Assembly: GCA_900291925.1 (NCBI GenBank)
Contig: UWYS01000005.1
Span: 1,150,620 to 1,214,619, forward strand
DNA length: 64,000 bases
Reading direction: 5' to 3'
Source of the DNA: Thecaphora thlaspeos
Taxonomy: Eukaryota > Basidiomycota > Ustilaginomycetes > Urocystidales > Glomosporiaceae
The position numbers were made by a program, and so were the translations under genes. This document shows positions 54,896-64,000 of the stretch, piece after piece. Numbering within the stretch: position 1 is the stretch's first letter; each line of letters begins with the position of its first letter. The notes under the pieces are model-generated. The model was not told where the DNA came from. It saw only the letters and a program-made list of their open reading frames with translations, and ran no database searches.

Positions 54896-57800
54896 ATGGG
54901 TTTTATCAAGGCAGAGACCCAGCCCGCCTTCCACCCTGTCGTTCCGGGGCAGGCCAGCGGTTCGCACGCCGACCACTTTGCCTTCCTCCCCTTTGCCCCG
55001 CCCTCAATGGACGGCCTCCAACCGGCCGAGCTGTGCAAGCAGGGCCTTGGCGGCGACGGACGCTCCAAGGTGGCGCGCGCCTGCACCGAGTGTAAGTCGC
55101 GCAAAATGCGTTGCGACGGCGGCCTCCCCTTCTGCGGCCGCTGCATCACCCACAGCCGCACAAAGTCATGCGCCTACGTCGACCCGCCCAAGCGCTCCCC
55201 CATCACGCGTCAGTACGTCAGCACGCTAGAGACGCAGCTCGAGGAAGCCAACAAGCGTATCGCCGAGTACGAGGCCAAAGCGGCCGCCTCTGCTTCTTCC
55301 GGCCCTGTGACCGGAGCGGCCAAGGGCGCCAAGGCGTCGCAGCATTCGACCTCTGCCAAGGATAAGGCGGTCGCCAACACCATTATCGCTGACGACGATG
55401 ATCATGACGACAACGATGAAGACATCGGCAGGGATGCCGACGTGACAGCAGCAGCGGCGGCCCGGTCTGTAGCCTCGTTGAACTCGACAGCCCTGCCTCC
55501 CGTCGCATCGACCTCGGCGCGCAGCTGCGCCTGGACAGTCGGACAAGACATTGGCGTCGCCGAGCGTGATGACCTCACCTCGAAGAAGCGGACACGGACC
55601 CACCACGGCGAGGTCGTCGACGCGGAGTCGTCGGCCGAGGCTTCGTCATCGTCCAACACGCTCGACTCCGCCGCCCTCCACCGACCCACGCTACAGACGC
55701 GCCGCCAGTTCACGTCGCTGCGCAACGTCTACCCGCCGCCCAAGAGCCTGGTAGAACGCGCCGACGATACGCTCGGGGCCGGCAGCTTCATCGGCCTCAG
55801 CACCGCCACCGCCGTCCTCCGAATCATCGGCCAGTTCTGCAAGGCGGCCCAGGCAGCATTGTCGTCGTCGTCGTCGTCGTCGTCGGCGACGGGCCACCCT
55901 CGCAGCTTCGACGCCGCCGGTGGAGAGTCGGACGGTGGCGCCGTCGGCGCGCACCGCGCAGCATCGGCCCGCCAGGAGTCTCTCGTTCGCGTCGACACGG
56001 GCCCCGACGATGGCCATGCCAACACATTCGAGCGCTACTCTGCCCACCTCCTGCCTTCGGACACCGACGCCTCGATGTGGTCTGACTCGCACCGCCACGC
56101 CGCTGGCGTGCTGCTCGACGCCTACTTTGAGCTCCACCACCCGGCCTACCCCATCCTCCACGCCGCGACGTTCAAGGCCCAGCTTTACGGCGAGGCGGCG
56201 CGACCCGGCGCCGAGACCTGGCCGATGCTCCTTAACATGGTCTTCGCGCTCGGATCCTTCGAGAGTCGGCAGTCAGCCGACGCGCCCGAGCTCGACCTGC
56301 ACTACTACGGCCTCGCCCGCAAGGCCTACAACACGGCCATCTTCACCGAGCCCAACTTCGTCATCGTTCAGGCGCTCGCGCTGATGGCAAATTACTGCCA
56401 GAAGCGCAACTTCTACTCGACATCGTGGATGGTGCTGGGCGCCGCGATCCGGATGGCCATCTCGCTGGAGCTCCACCTCGAAAAGCCGTCGTCGCCAAGG
56501 TCGACGAAACCGCTCGACCGGGAGCTTCAGCGTCGGCTCTGGTGGACGCTCTACACGATGGAGGCCGATTTCGGCCTTAGCTTCGGCCGGCCCAATGGCA
56601 TCATTGGTGTTCCCGCCGACATCGCCCTGCCGCGCAACATTGACGACGACGCCGACGCCGTCACCGGCGAAGAGGAGCTTCCGGCGACGGACAGGGACGG
56701 GCCGACGCGAAGCTCCACGCTGATCTGCCACGCTCGATTCGCCTCGGACATCTCGCTGCCAATTCAAGACCGTCTGATGCGTGCCCCGACGCCGGCCATC
56801 GAGGAGATCCGCGCGTTCGACCTCACCATCCAGGACTACATCGACAAGCTGCCCGAGTACATGCAGGACTCTCAGCTGGAGCGGGCGCCGGGCTGGTTCA
56901 CGCACGCGGCGACACGCCTCCGCTGGCACTGCAACAACCTCCGCATGATCATGTTCCGGCCGTTCCTGCTCTCGGCGGCGCTTTCCGCCTCAGTAGCCCG
57001 CCAGCGCGGCGCGGTCCGTCCGGCCCAACGTCCCGCCGTCAAGCAGGCCATCGCCCTCTGCCGTCAGCTCGCCAAGGAGAACGTCGAATCGATCACTCAA
57101 TACTGGGACAGCCACGATCACAACCAGGCGGCCAGCTGGCACGCTGCCTATTTCCTCACGCAGAGCGCCTTTATCCCGCTCGTCTCGATCCTCGATTATC
57201 CCGCCTCGCCGGAAGCCAACGAGTGGCTCGCCCTGCTCGACACCTGCAAGAGCCTGCTTGAGGACATGGGCAGTGTCACATCGGCCGCCCTCAAGTGCCG
57301 GGACCTGATCCAGTCGGTCACGGCGGGCCTGCTCGAGAACCCTATCGCCGACGGCCGCCGCGCCCGAGATGAGAACCACTCCCACCAGCACCCGAACCAC
57401 CAGCAGCATAACGTCTACGATTGGCTCCCGAGCCCGGTCGACCCAGCCACGATCGAGCCAATGTTCTGGGCCCAGCCGTACGCGGCCAGCGCCAACAGCG
57501 ACGGAACTGAGCTCTCGGACATCGGCGGGCCGTCATCGCTCGGTTTCTCGCTCGGTTCGGTCGGCAGCGACGGGATGCCAATGTTTGACCTTCACTCGCA
57601 GATCGTCCAGACGTCACTCGAGCACCGGCCCTCGCTTGCCGAGACGATCGACGCATGGACCGCGGTCCGCCCGACGACGGGCTCGCAGTGGTCCGACGCC
57701 GACTCTCACTCGTCTGTCGCCAACCATGCCGACCCTCGCCAGCACCACCACGCCACCGATGCCGCCAGCGTCGCGCCCCACCAACTGGGCGGCGCCGGCG

Positions 57801-58420
57801 GCAGCGGCTCCGGTCCTTCGTCTTTCGTTCGGCAACGTCACTCGTCATCGGCCACGTCGATGACGAATTCGTGGACCCTCGGATTCCATCTCAGCGAAGA
57901 GCAGCCGCAGCAGCAGCTCCATCACGATACCGCGAGCGGCATGACCGCAGAGGCTCCGCTGCTCTTCGCCCACTTCCCGGCCACTCGCAGCCTGGTGGCG
58001 GGCCACCAGCAGCCGTCGAGCCAGCCGCGGCCGATGAGCGGCGATGCCGCCGACAACCACCACCTCTCGTCGTCGGACAGCTTTAGCGTTCCGCAGCAGT
58101 GGCGGCACGCAGCGCCGGCCGTCCCACCTCACCAGCAGCACCAGCAGCAGCACCACCACCACCAGCATGCCTCAGCCAGCGACGGGCAAGACTCGTGGTG
58201 GCCGAATCTTTCGGACTTTGCGCATGAGCCCCACCCGCACCACGACGGCAGCGGCCACTCGCACCATCACTCTGGTCCTTCCGGTCACGGCCATAACGGC
58301 GGGGCGGCCGGACCGTCATCGAACGCCGCGGCTGCGTCGAGCTCCGCCACCGCGGCCAACACCAACTCTAATGCCGGCGAGGACAACTTCTTTGACCACT
58401 CGGCCTTCACCGGATTCTAA
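54896..58420 (+). CDS. Zn(II)2Cys6 transcription factor with fungal-specific domain
   Basis: This is a fungal regulator of 1174 residues in one exon. The binuclear zinc cluster starts at residue 63 (ACTECKSRKMRCDG, then PFCGRC and KSCAY), giving CX2CX6C followed by the second three-cysteine half. It is followed by a short coiled coil (VSTLETQLEEANKRIAEYE) for dimerisation. The middle holds the fungal-specific transcription factor domain: AYFELHHPAYPILHAATFKA, LALMANYCQKRNF, LGAAIRMAISLELHLEKP and RRLWWTLYTMEADFGLSFGR. The layout resembles XlnR/Xyr1-type regulators of plant cell-wall degradation genes, but this assignment is tentative. The C-terminus is His-, Gln- and Ser-rich. No pathway genes lie next to it. 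Confidence 0.93.
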   Translation: MGFIKAETQPAFHPVVPGQASGSHADHFAFLPFAPPSMDGLQPAELCKQGLGGDGRSKVARACTECKSRKMRCDGGLPFCGRCITHSRTKSCAYVDPPKRSPITRQYVSTLETQLEEANKRIAEYEAKAAASASSGPVTGAAKGAKASQHSTSAKDKAVANTIIADDDDHDDNDEDIGRDADVTAAAAARSVASLNSTALPPVASTSARSCAWTVGQDIGVAERDDLTSKKRTRTHHGEVVDAESSAEASSSSNTLDSAALHRPTLQTRRQFTSLRNVYPPPKSLVERADDTLGAGSFIGLSTATAVLRIIGQFCKAAQAALSSSSSSSSATGHPRSFDAAGGESDGGAVGAHRAASARQESLVRVDTGPDDGHANTFERYSAHLLPSDTDASMWSDSHRHAAGVLLDAYFELHHPAYPILHAATFKAQLYGEAARPGAETWPMLLNMVFALGSFESRQSADAPELDLHYYGLARKAYNTAIFTEPNFVIVQALALMANYCQKRNFYSTSWMVLGAAIRMAISLELHLEKPSSPRSTKPLDRELQRRLWWTLYTMEADFGLSFGRPNGIIGVPADIALPRNIDDDADAVTGEEELPATDRDGPTRSSTLICHARFASDISLPIQDRLMRAPTPAIEEIRAFDLTIQDYIDKLPEYMQDSQLERAPGWFTHAATRLRWHCNNLRMIMFRPFLLSAALSASVARQRGAVRPAQRPAVKQAIALCRQLAKENVESITQYWDSHDHNQAASWHAAYFLTQSAFIPLVSILDYPASPEANEWLALLDTCKSLLEDMGSVTSAALKCRDLIQSVTAGLLENPIADGRRARDENHSHQHPNHQQHNVYDWLPSPVDPATIEPMFWAQPYAASANSDGTELSDIGGPSSLGFSLGSVGSDGMPMFDLHSQIVQTSLEHRPSLAETIDAWTAVRPTTGSQWSDADSHSSVANHADPRQHHHATDAASVAPHQLGGAGGSGSGPSSFVRQRHSSSATSMTNSWTLGFHLSEEQPQQQLHHDTASGMTAEAPLLFAHFPATRSLVAGHQQPSSQPRPMSGDAADNHHLSSSDSFSVPQQWRHAAPAVPPHQQHQQQHHHHQHASASDGQDSWWPNLSDFAHEPHPHHDGSGHSHHHSGPSGHGHNGGAAGPSSNAAAASSSATAANTNSNAGEDNFFDHSAFTGF

Positions 58421-59814
58421 GGGCGGGTCGCTTCGTTGCTTCTATTTCTCTGTCACTTTGCGTTTTGTTTCTCGTAGCCATGCTCGGATTGGATTCGCTC
58501 TTGCTTCACCGTCATACCCACATCCTTTACCCCCCTCTAAGTTGGCCAAGGCCGACAATAGGAGGAGGGTGTCTGTAAAACTAGCCTCTCGGCACCCGAA
58601 CCCACCGCTTCCCCACCCAGTCTCTGACATACACGCTCCTTTTGGCTGACCCATCTCTTTAGCTGGGAGCCCGCCTCGCCATGGATCCTCGCGTCCGCCG
58701 GACCGATCTTGTCGTCATTGTTCCCCCGCTCCAATCGATCGATCGCTTAGAGTCGTTGTGTGTCGACTCGATGGTCTTGTAGGAAAAGTAGCCCGGTCTG
58801 ACTCCCAATCGGAATGGCTGTGCCATAGCGATGAACAACAGATGCTATACCTCGTAGTTGTGGATGAGTCGTGGCTGCTGGCTTCTTGTTCCGTGCTCGT
58901 CTGACCTGGGAGACCATGTAAGGGTGTGGGGATTTCTCTCCTCCACTCCAGCCACGAATTGAAAGAGCTGCAAGCTCGCGACGGTAGCAAAATGCAATGC
59001 AGAAACGGTGCGGAGGGTACCGACGATTTCCAGACCCATCTCGGGCCCTCGCCCACGCTTTGGAGACATGTGGCATTTCCTCTTCTCAAAACAAAGAAGT
59101 CGGCGATACGTGTTTGGTGGTGGCGGTGATGGTGGAAGGGGTAACGAGACATCGGAACCGTCGAGCCACGACGCCGTCGTCGCGCTCGTTGTTCGGTCCG
59201 GGAGCCTGACGAGCCTGCAAGGGGTGAGGCAGTAAAGAAGGGGGGGGGGGCCGCTGCGCTCCTTTTTTAATTTTTAATTTTTTTTATAAAAATAAAAAAT
59301 AAAAATCCCATCCTGCAAGCAGGCCTGCCAAGCGTCTTGTGCGCCTTTGCACCACACCGCACCGCACGGCCTCTTTCAGGACGCCCGCAATGCACCCAGG
59401 ACAGGCGAGCGAGCGAACGTATGCCTCTAACTACTGTAACCACCAAGAAGCTCGCACCGCTACTTCCACCGCCGATACACCATCATCGCGACACGGGGCG
59501 GAGGAGGATCATCGTCTATCGTCCGTCCCGAACGCCTTCTATTTTGACAGCGTCCGTTGACCGCCTTTCCTGCCTGGCTCAAGTCCTGCGCCATCCGAGC
59601 TAGGCCGAGGCGCGGCGGACTGAAGAGGCACGCTAGGAAAACCTTGCGCCAAGCAATCTGGTCTCGACATTTCTCGTCGCCATCCCCCGGCAAGAGAGCC
59701 GAAAGGGGCGCCCTGCCCCGCCCCGCCTGTCTGTCCACCGCCGTTCCTACAGGTGCTACTTTGCCCTCCTCGCCGGAAAGCCTCGTCGCTTTCCCGGCGT
59801 CTTCGACGCTCCAT
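58421..59814. promoter_or_regulatory. Intergenic region with AT-only island, upstream of GH47 gene
   Basis: This 1.4 kb region lies between tandem genes. It includes an 11-base G-run (59240-59250) and a 44-base segment with only A and T (59263-59306), T-rich then A-rich, so it can partly self-pair. No gene is supported. The frame of the GH47 gene is open from 59557 but without an ATG before 59815. Confidence 0.5.
59263..59306. other. 44-bp AT-only island
   Basis: The segment is pure A/T: TTTTTTAATTTTTAATTTTT, then TTT, then ATAAAAATAAAAAATAAAAA and a final T. The T-rich and A-rich halves form an imperfect inverted repeat. It stands out in otherwise GC-rich DNA and could be a nucleosome-free or easily unwound site. 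Confidence 0.8.
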
Positions 59815-62800
59815 ATGACCTCCGCCGCTCCAGATGCCTCCCCGTCCCCGGAGCCCACCGCCACCACTATTATACCCTCTGCGCCATCATCATCGCCTTC
59901 ATCTGCGCCGTCGTCGCCCCAGTCCACCACCATAATCACTGCCGTTGCCCCTACGACCGACGAGGCCTCGGACATCCATGACGTCGCCCTTGCTACGTCG
60001 CCCTCGCCAGGATCGCCATCGTCGGTCCTCTCTAGCACCACCGATCCAGATACGTCGGTCGACGAGCCGAGTTTGATACCTCTGCAAGGCTATCGGGCTG
60101 AGCCTCGTCCCTCTACGCTACGCCATCGGAGGCTTCCGACCCAGCATAAAGCAGGCGACACACCGGCAGCACGGACCTCGACCTACGCCCACACCTCCGT
60201 CACGCAGGGTGCGACGGGCACCGGACGAGACCGCGACCGAGACCGCGACCGAGACCTCGGGGCTCTCCCATCAGAGGCGGCCGCAGAGGTACCATCGGTC
60301 ACGGCCGCTTCCTACGCCAGACTCGGACTCGCCGCAATCCTTTGGTCTTCTCAGAGTACTACGCCGACGGCTGACGCGCAACACGATCCGACAGAGCAAG
60401 CATCTGCGTTCGACGCCGAACTAGACTGGACAAGCACTCTCTCCCGCCTCCGCTCCCCGCAGACCCTGACGAGCCACCGACCGACAATGACTACTTCGCA
60501 CTTCGTCAGCTGGGCGGCCAAGCACAAGCGCGTCGTCGCCCTCGCTTTCGTTGCCCTCTTTCTCTACCTCCAGGTCCAGTTCGTCGCGCCCTACGTTGGC
60601 CAGCTCGACTTATACCGCCGCCTCAAGGACGCCGACTGGCAGTGGCCCTTCTTCCACCCGGACCGCCTCACGCCCACCGCTCTGTCAGGGAGCAGCCCAA
60701 ACGACGGCGCCGCCGCCGGCCCCCTGGCGCCGCCCTCGGGCAACGGCGGTCCCGCCCAGAGCCTCCAGCAAAACAGCTCGGCGGCCGAGCTGGGCGCGGC
60801 AGTCCACTTCAACCTACAGGCCATCACGCCCGCCGCCTTCCCCGCGGCCGTCGACAGTTCGGCGTACGGCGGCGGAGCCAAGGCGTCGGACCATTGGTAC
60901 AAAGACGCGGACCCGCACCGTGGGGAGCTGCCTACCCACCTCCGCATCATGCTGGAAAAGGAGCCGCTGCTAGCACACCTGGCCTGGCCGCCGAAAGCGC
61001 CGGAGATCACCGACGAGGTGTGGCCGAGGCGGTCGTGGGAAGACCGGTCGCAGACGACGCTGAAAGACGCGAACCGGCCAGAGAGTCAGCCGCTCGAGGA
61101 AGATTGGCGCGAGAAGCCGTGGGACGGATGGCGCCCGCCGCTCGACAACTTCACAGCCAGCGCCGCCGCATCCCCTCTTCCCAAGGTGCAGTTCGACTTT
61201 GAGGACCCCACCCGCCATTCGGGCCGCCGCAACGATCCCGCGCGCGACGAGCTGATAGGCTACCGTCAGCGGCTCGTCCGTAACGCCTTCCTCCACGCCT
61301 GGGAGGGCTACAAGAGGCACGCCTGGGGCCACGACGAGCTGCGTCCCGTCTCAAAACGAGCCCAAGACAACTTCAACGGCTGGGGCGCGACCATCGTCGA
61401 TGCGCTCGATACGCTGCTCGTCATGGACCTGCCCGACCAATACGACCTGGCGCGCCAGCACGTCCACGACATCGACTTCACGCTCGTCGGCGGAGACCGC
61501 AGCGCGTACGGCGCCGCGGACGGCCGTCTCCCCGTCTTTGAGACGGCCATCCGCTACCTCGGCGGCTTCCTCTCGGCCTACGACCTCAGCGGCGACACGC
61601 TGATGCGCGACCGCGCCGAGGAGCTGGCCCAGCTCATCTCGCCCGCATTTGAGACGGCCACCGGCGTGCCCGTCGGCCGGATCAAGATGGCCAGTCACGT
61701 GCCACTAGCGTCGTCGTCATCGTCACCGTCGTCGCCCTCCTTCGCCACCGGGCAGGACAAGCGGCCGTTTGCGCCGCCGCACAGCCAAGGCAGCGTGGTG
61801 CTGGCCGAGGCGGGCAGCCTGCTGCTCGAGTTCACGCGCCTCTGGCAGGTGACGGGCAATCGCACCTACTTCGACCGCGTCCAGAGGTCGACAGACTGGC
61901 TCGACCGCAACATGACGCGCGAGAACCGCCTCGGCACCCTCTTCCCCGCCACCCTCTACCCAGAGCGCCAGGCCCTCTACGGGACCTACCGCTTCGGCGG
62001 AATGGCCGATTCCTACTACGAGTACCTGATCAAGGAGCACCAGCTGCTTGGCGGCAAGCTCTCGCAGTACCCGCGCATGTACTCGGAATCGATCGACTCG
62101 GCCAAATTCTTCCTGATGCAGGAGATCGAGACGGTCCCCGGCGTCCGCATGCTAAACATCGGCGAGCGCACAAAGGGCCGCTTCACGTCAAAGCTCGAGC
62201 ACCTCACCTGCTTCAGCGGCGGCATGTTGGGTCTTGGCGCCAAGCTGCTCGACGGGCGGCGTGACGACATCGACCTGGCCAAGGCCTTCACCGAGACGTG
62301 CTGGTGGGCCTACAACAGTTCGGCCACGGGGCTGGGCCCAGAGAACCTCGTCTTCTACGCGTCCGACGATGCGTCACGCTTCGAGCTGCTCAGCCTCAAG
62401 GACGGCACCCAGCGGCGCGGCAAGGCGCGCGGTTTCCCGCTCGTTGGCGTCGCATCGTCGGCCGGCCACTACCTCAACCGCCCCGAGACGATCGAGAGCG
62501 TATTCTACATGTGGCGGATCACGGGAGACCCGCAGTGGCAGGAGCGCGGTTGGCAAATGTTCACCTCATGGGTCTACCACTCGATGACCGACGCCGGCTT
62601 CTCGGCTGTCGACGACGTCCACCACATCCCCGCCGACTGGACGGACAGCATGGAGAGCTTCACGTTCGCCGAGACGTTCAAGTACTACTACCTCCTCTTT
62701 TCGCCGCCCGACCTCATCTCGCTCGACGAGTACGTCTTCACGACCGAGGCGCACCCGCTCCTCGCGCCGACGCGCGACGGCAAGTGGGCCGTGCCCGGAC

Positions 62801-63579
62801 AGGGGCGCAAACGTTTCAGGACCCCCAGCAACGGAGAGGCAGCGCACCGGGCCGCCGCCACCTTGGGCATCTACCCGGGCGGCGAAGGCGGACCGTACGG
62901 CGGCCTTACCAACAACCAGAAGCACATCGCCCACCGGATGTGGCAGGAAAAGAACGGCAAGGTGGTGGTGGCGCGCAACTTGATTGAGAACCTCGGCGCC
63001 GAGGTGCTCAGGTCGACATTCAAGGGGCTGTTTGGTGGCGTCGTCGACTGGGAGAAGCTGGTCGGGGGCGGAAACCAGCCGGCAGCGGGGATGCTGGGCG
63101 ACGATGAAGATGATACGACCGGGGCGGCGATGGTGTCGGAGGCGGGAGACGAAGATGAGAGGGCACTCGCCGATCACAGTGGCGACGACATCACGCCAGC
63201 CATGATCATGCTGCCCAACGGCGCGACGATAGAGTGGACGCCCGAGCTTCTGGCTGGCAGCCAGCTTGTCCGGTACGCCGACGGCACCATCGCCCTCGAG
63301 CTGGACGAGGGCAGCGATGCGCAGCGCCACTTCAAGGTGCTAGCCGCCGCAGCGGCGAATTCCGAATCGACAGACGGACCAGGCGCGGAAGGGGTAGGGG
63401 ACGTAAGGATTACGCTGCAGCTTCAAACGCAAGAAGCGCTCGAACCGGCATCGCCGCCGCAGCAATTGGAGCTTTCGCCGGAGGACAAGGAGGCGCAGGA
63501 GAAGCAGAGGTGGCGACAGATGCAGGCTGCGAGGTTCAGGCCCAAGGGGCTGGTAGCACCGGTGGAAGAGCAGCAATGA
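59815..63579 (+). CDS. GH47 class I alpha-1,2-mannosidase, membrane-anchored
   Basis: The enzyme trims alpha-1,2-mannose from N-glycans in the ER or Golgi. From the ATG at 59815 the frame encodes 1254 residues. A transmembrane anchor (VVALAFVALFLYLQVQF) lies at about residues 239-255. The GH47 domain spans about 483-981: VRNAFLHAWEGYKRHAWG, NGWGATIVDALDTLLVM, ETAIRYLGGFLSAYDL, EHLTCFSGGMLGLG, RPETIESVFYMWRITGD, SFTFAETFKYYYLLF and FTTEAHPL, whose Thr is the calcium ligand. The ~235-residue N-terminal tail is low-complexity; starting instead at 60487 would give a classic type II protein with a short cytosolic tail. A ~270-residue C-terminal tail follows the domain. The stop codon is only ~220 bp from the telomere. 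Confidence 0.93.
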   Translation: MTSAAPDASPSPEPTATTIIPSAPSSSPSSAPSSPQSTTIITAVAPTTDEASDIHDVALATSPSPGSPSSVLSSTTDPDTSVDEPSLIPLQGYRAEPRPSTLRHRRLPTQHKAGDTPAARTSTYAHTSVTQGATGTGRDRDRDRDRDLGALPSEAAAEVPSVTAASYARLGLAAILWSSQSTTPTADAQHDPTEQASAFDAELDWTSTLSRLRSPQTLTSHRPTMTTSHFVSWAAKHKRVVALAFVALFLYLQVQFVAPYVGQLDLYRRLKDADWQWPFFHPDRLTPTALSGSSPNDGAAAGPLAPPSGNGGPAQSLQQNSSAAELGAAVHFNLQAITPAAFPAAVDSSAYGGGAKASDHWYKDADPHRGELPTHLRIMLEKEPLLAHLAWPPKAPEITDEVWPRRSWEDRSQTTLKDANRPESQPLEEDWREKPWDGWRPPLDNFTASAAASPLPKVQFDFEDPTRHSGRRNDPARDELIGYRQRLVRNAFLHAWEGYKRHAWGHDELRPVSKRAQDNFNGWGATIVDALDTLLVMDLPDQYDLARQHVHDIDFTLVGGDRSAYGAADGRLPVFETAIRYLGGFLSAYDLSGDTLMRDRAEELAQLISPAFETATGVPVGRIKMASHVPLASSSSSPSSPSFATGQDKRPFAPPHSQGSVVLAEAGSLLLEFTRLWQVTGNRTYFDRVQRSTDWLDRNMTRENRLGTLFPATLYPERQALYGTYRFGGMADSYYEYLIKEHQLLGGKLSQYPRMYSESIDSAKFFLMQEIETVPGVRMLNIGERTKGRFTSKLEHLTCFSGGMLGLGAKLLDGRRDDIDLAKAFTETCWWAYNSSATGLGPENLVFYASDDASRFELLSLKDGTQRRGKARGFPLVGVASSAGHYLNRPETIESVFYMWRITGDPQWQERGWQMFTSWVYHSMTDAGFSAVDDVHHIPADWTDSMESFTFAETFKYYYLLFSPPDLISLDEYVFTTEAHPLLAPTRDGKWAVPGQGRKRFRTPSNGEAAHRAAATLGIYPGGEGGPYGGLTNNQKHIAHRMWQEKNGKVVVARNLIENLGAEVLRSTFKGLFGGVVDWEKLVGGGNQPAAGMLGDDEDDTTGAAMVSEAGDEDERALADHSGDDITPAMIMLPNGATIEWTPELLAGSQLVRYADGTIALELDEGSDAQRHFKVLAAAAANSESTDGPGAEGVGDVRITLQLQTQEALEPASPPQQLELSPEDKEAQEKQRWRQMQAARFRPKGLVAPVEEQQ

Positions 63580-63801
63580 GAACACGTCCGAGGCACCGCC
63601 ACTCTGCCTGGCGCTCTCGAAAAGGGGCCGAGATGAGCGAGAAAGCGATTCATATAGATGTATGTAGCGTCGACGGATGGTGTAGCGCGAGGTAAAGCGG
63701 TGTAGCCCCAGCGAGAGAAATAGAGTCGCACCGGCCGAGATAAGATTGACGGACGGCCATAGTGCGCAAGGCTGGCTTGACTCGTGTCCGGAGTAGAGGG
63801 G
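63580..63801. other. Unique sequence between GH47 gene and telomere
   Basis: These 222 bases are the only DNA between the mannosidase stop codon and the telomere repeats. No helicase gene, subtelomeric repeat or variant telomere repeat is present. It must contain the whole 3' untranslated region and terminator of the GH47 gene. Confidence 0.8.
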
Positions 63802-64000
63802 TTAGGGTTAGGGTTAGGGTTAGGGTTAGGGTTAGGGTTAGGGTTAGGGTTAGGGTTAGGGTTAGGGTTAGGGTTAGGGTTAGGGTTAGGGTTAGGGTTA
63901 GGGTTAGGGTTAGGGTTAGGGTTAGGGTTAGGGTTAGGGTTAGGGTTAGGGTTAGGGTTAGGGTTAGGGTTAGGGTTAGGGTTAGGGTTAGGGTTAGGGT
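63802..64000 (+). repeat. Telomere, (TTAGGG)n
   Basis: About 33 uninterrupted TTAGGG units run to the end of the window. The G-rich strand reads 5' to 3' towards the end, as required for a right-hand chromosome terminus. The junction AGAGGGG/TTAGGG is abrupt, without degenerate copies. Confidence 0.98.

Overview
The window is the right end of a chromosome from a GC-rich basidiomycete, most likely a smut-type fungus (Ustilaginomycotina or a close relative). The last ~200 bases are uninterrupted TTAGGG repeats in the orientation expected for a right-hand telomere. Genes carry many short GT-AG introns with GTRAGT-like donors. Several proteins resemble families characterised in Ustilago, including a germinal-centre kinase like Don3. 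Gene density is ordinary (22 protein genes in 64 kb), and no tRNA, rRNA, CRISPR array or recognisable transposon was seen. All exon joins given here were worked out by eye from splice signals, reading frame and family alignment.

Layout, left to right: ERG11 (sterol 14-alpha demethylase); VTC1 (polyphosphate complex) divergent from a three-KH-domain RNA-binding protein; a five-exon P-loop NTPase fused to a PD-(D/E)XK-type nuclease (7.6-11.0 kb), the one clearly accessory gene; a short-chain dehydrogenase; a LYR protein of the ETFRF1 family head-to-head with a UXT-like prefoldin; EMC7; a large two-finger GATA factor; a ~1 kb array of degenerate 47-bp repeats rich in GATA; TSC10 divergent from COG2; a GCKIII/Ste20-type kinase; the OAC1-type mitochondrial carrier; ERV29/SURF4; the U2 snRNP protein SR140; TRS85/TRAPPC8; a secreted or vacuolar M28 aminopeptidase; a 4.1 kb gene-free stretch; a Zn(II)2Cys6 regulator; and a GH47 alpha-mannosidase whose stop codon lies only ~220 bp from the telomere.

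No operon-like pathway cluster is present, but a secretory-pathway theme recurs: EMC7 (membrane protein insertion), TSC10 (sphingolipid synthesis in the ER), ERV29 (ER export of cargo), TRS85 (vesicle tethering and autophagy), COG2 (Golgi tethering) and GH47 (N-glycan trimming). This is probably chance clustering of housekeeping genes.

The observations most worth following are the NTPase-nuclease gene, the GATA-rich minisatellite just downstream of a GATA-factor gene, the telomere abutting a conserved gene with no subtelomere between, and a dense cluster of TACAGTA/TACTGTA heptamers in the long intergenic region near 51-54 kb.
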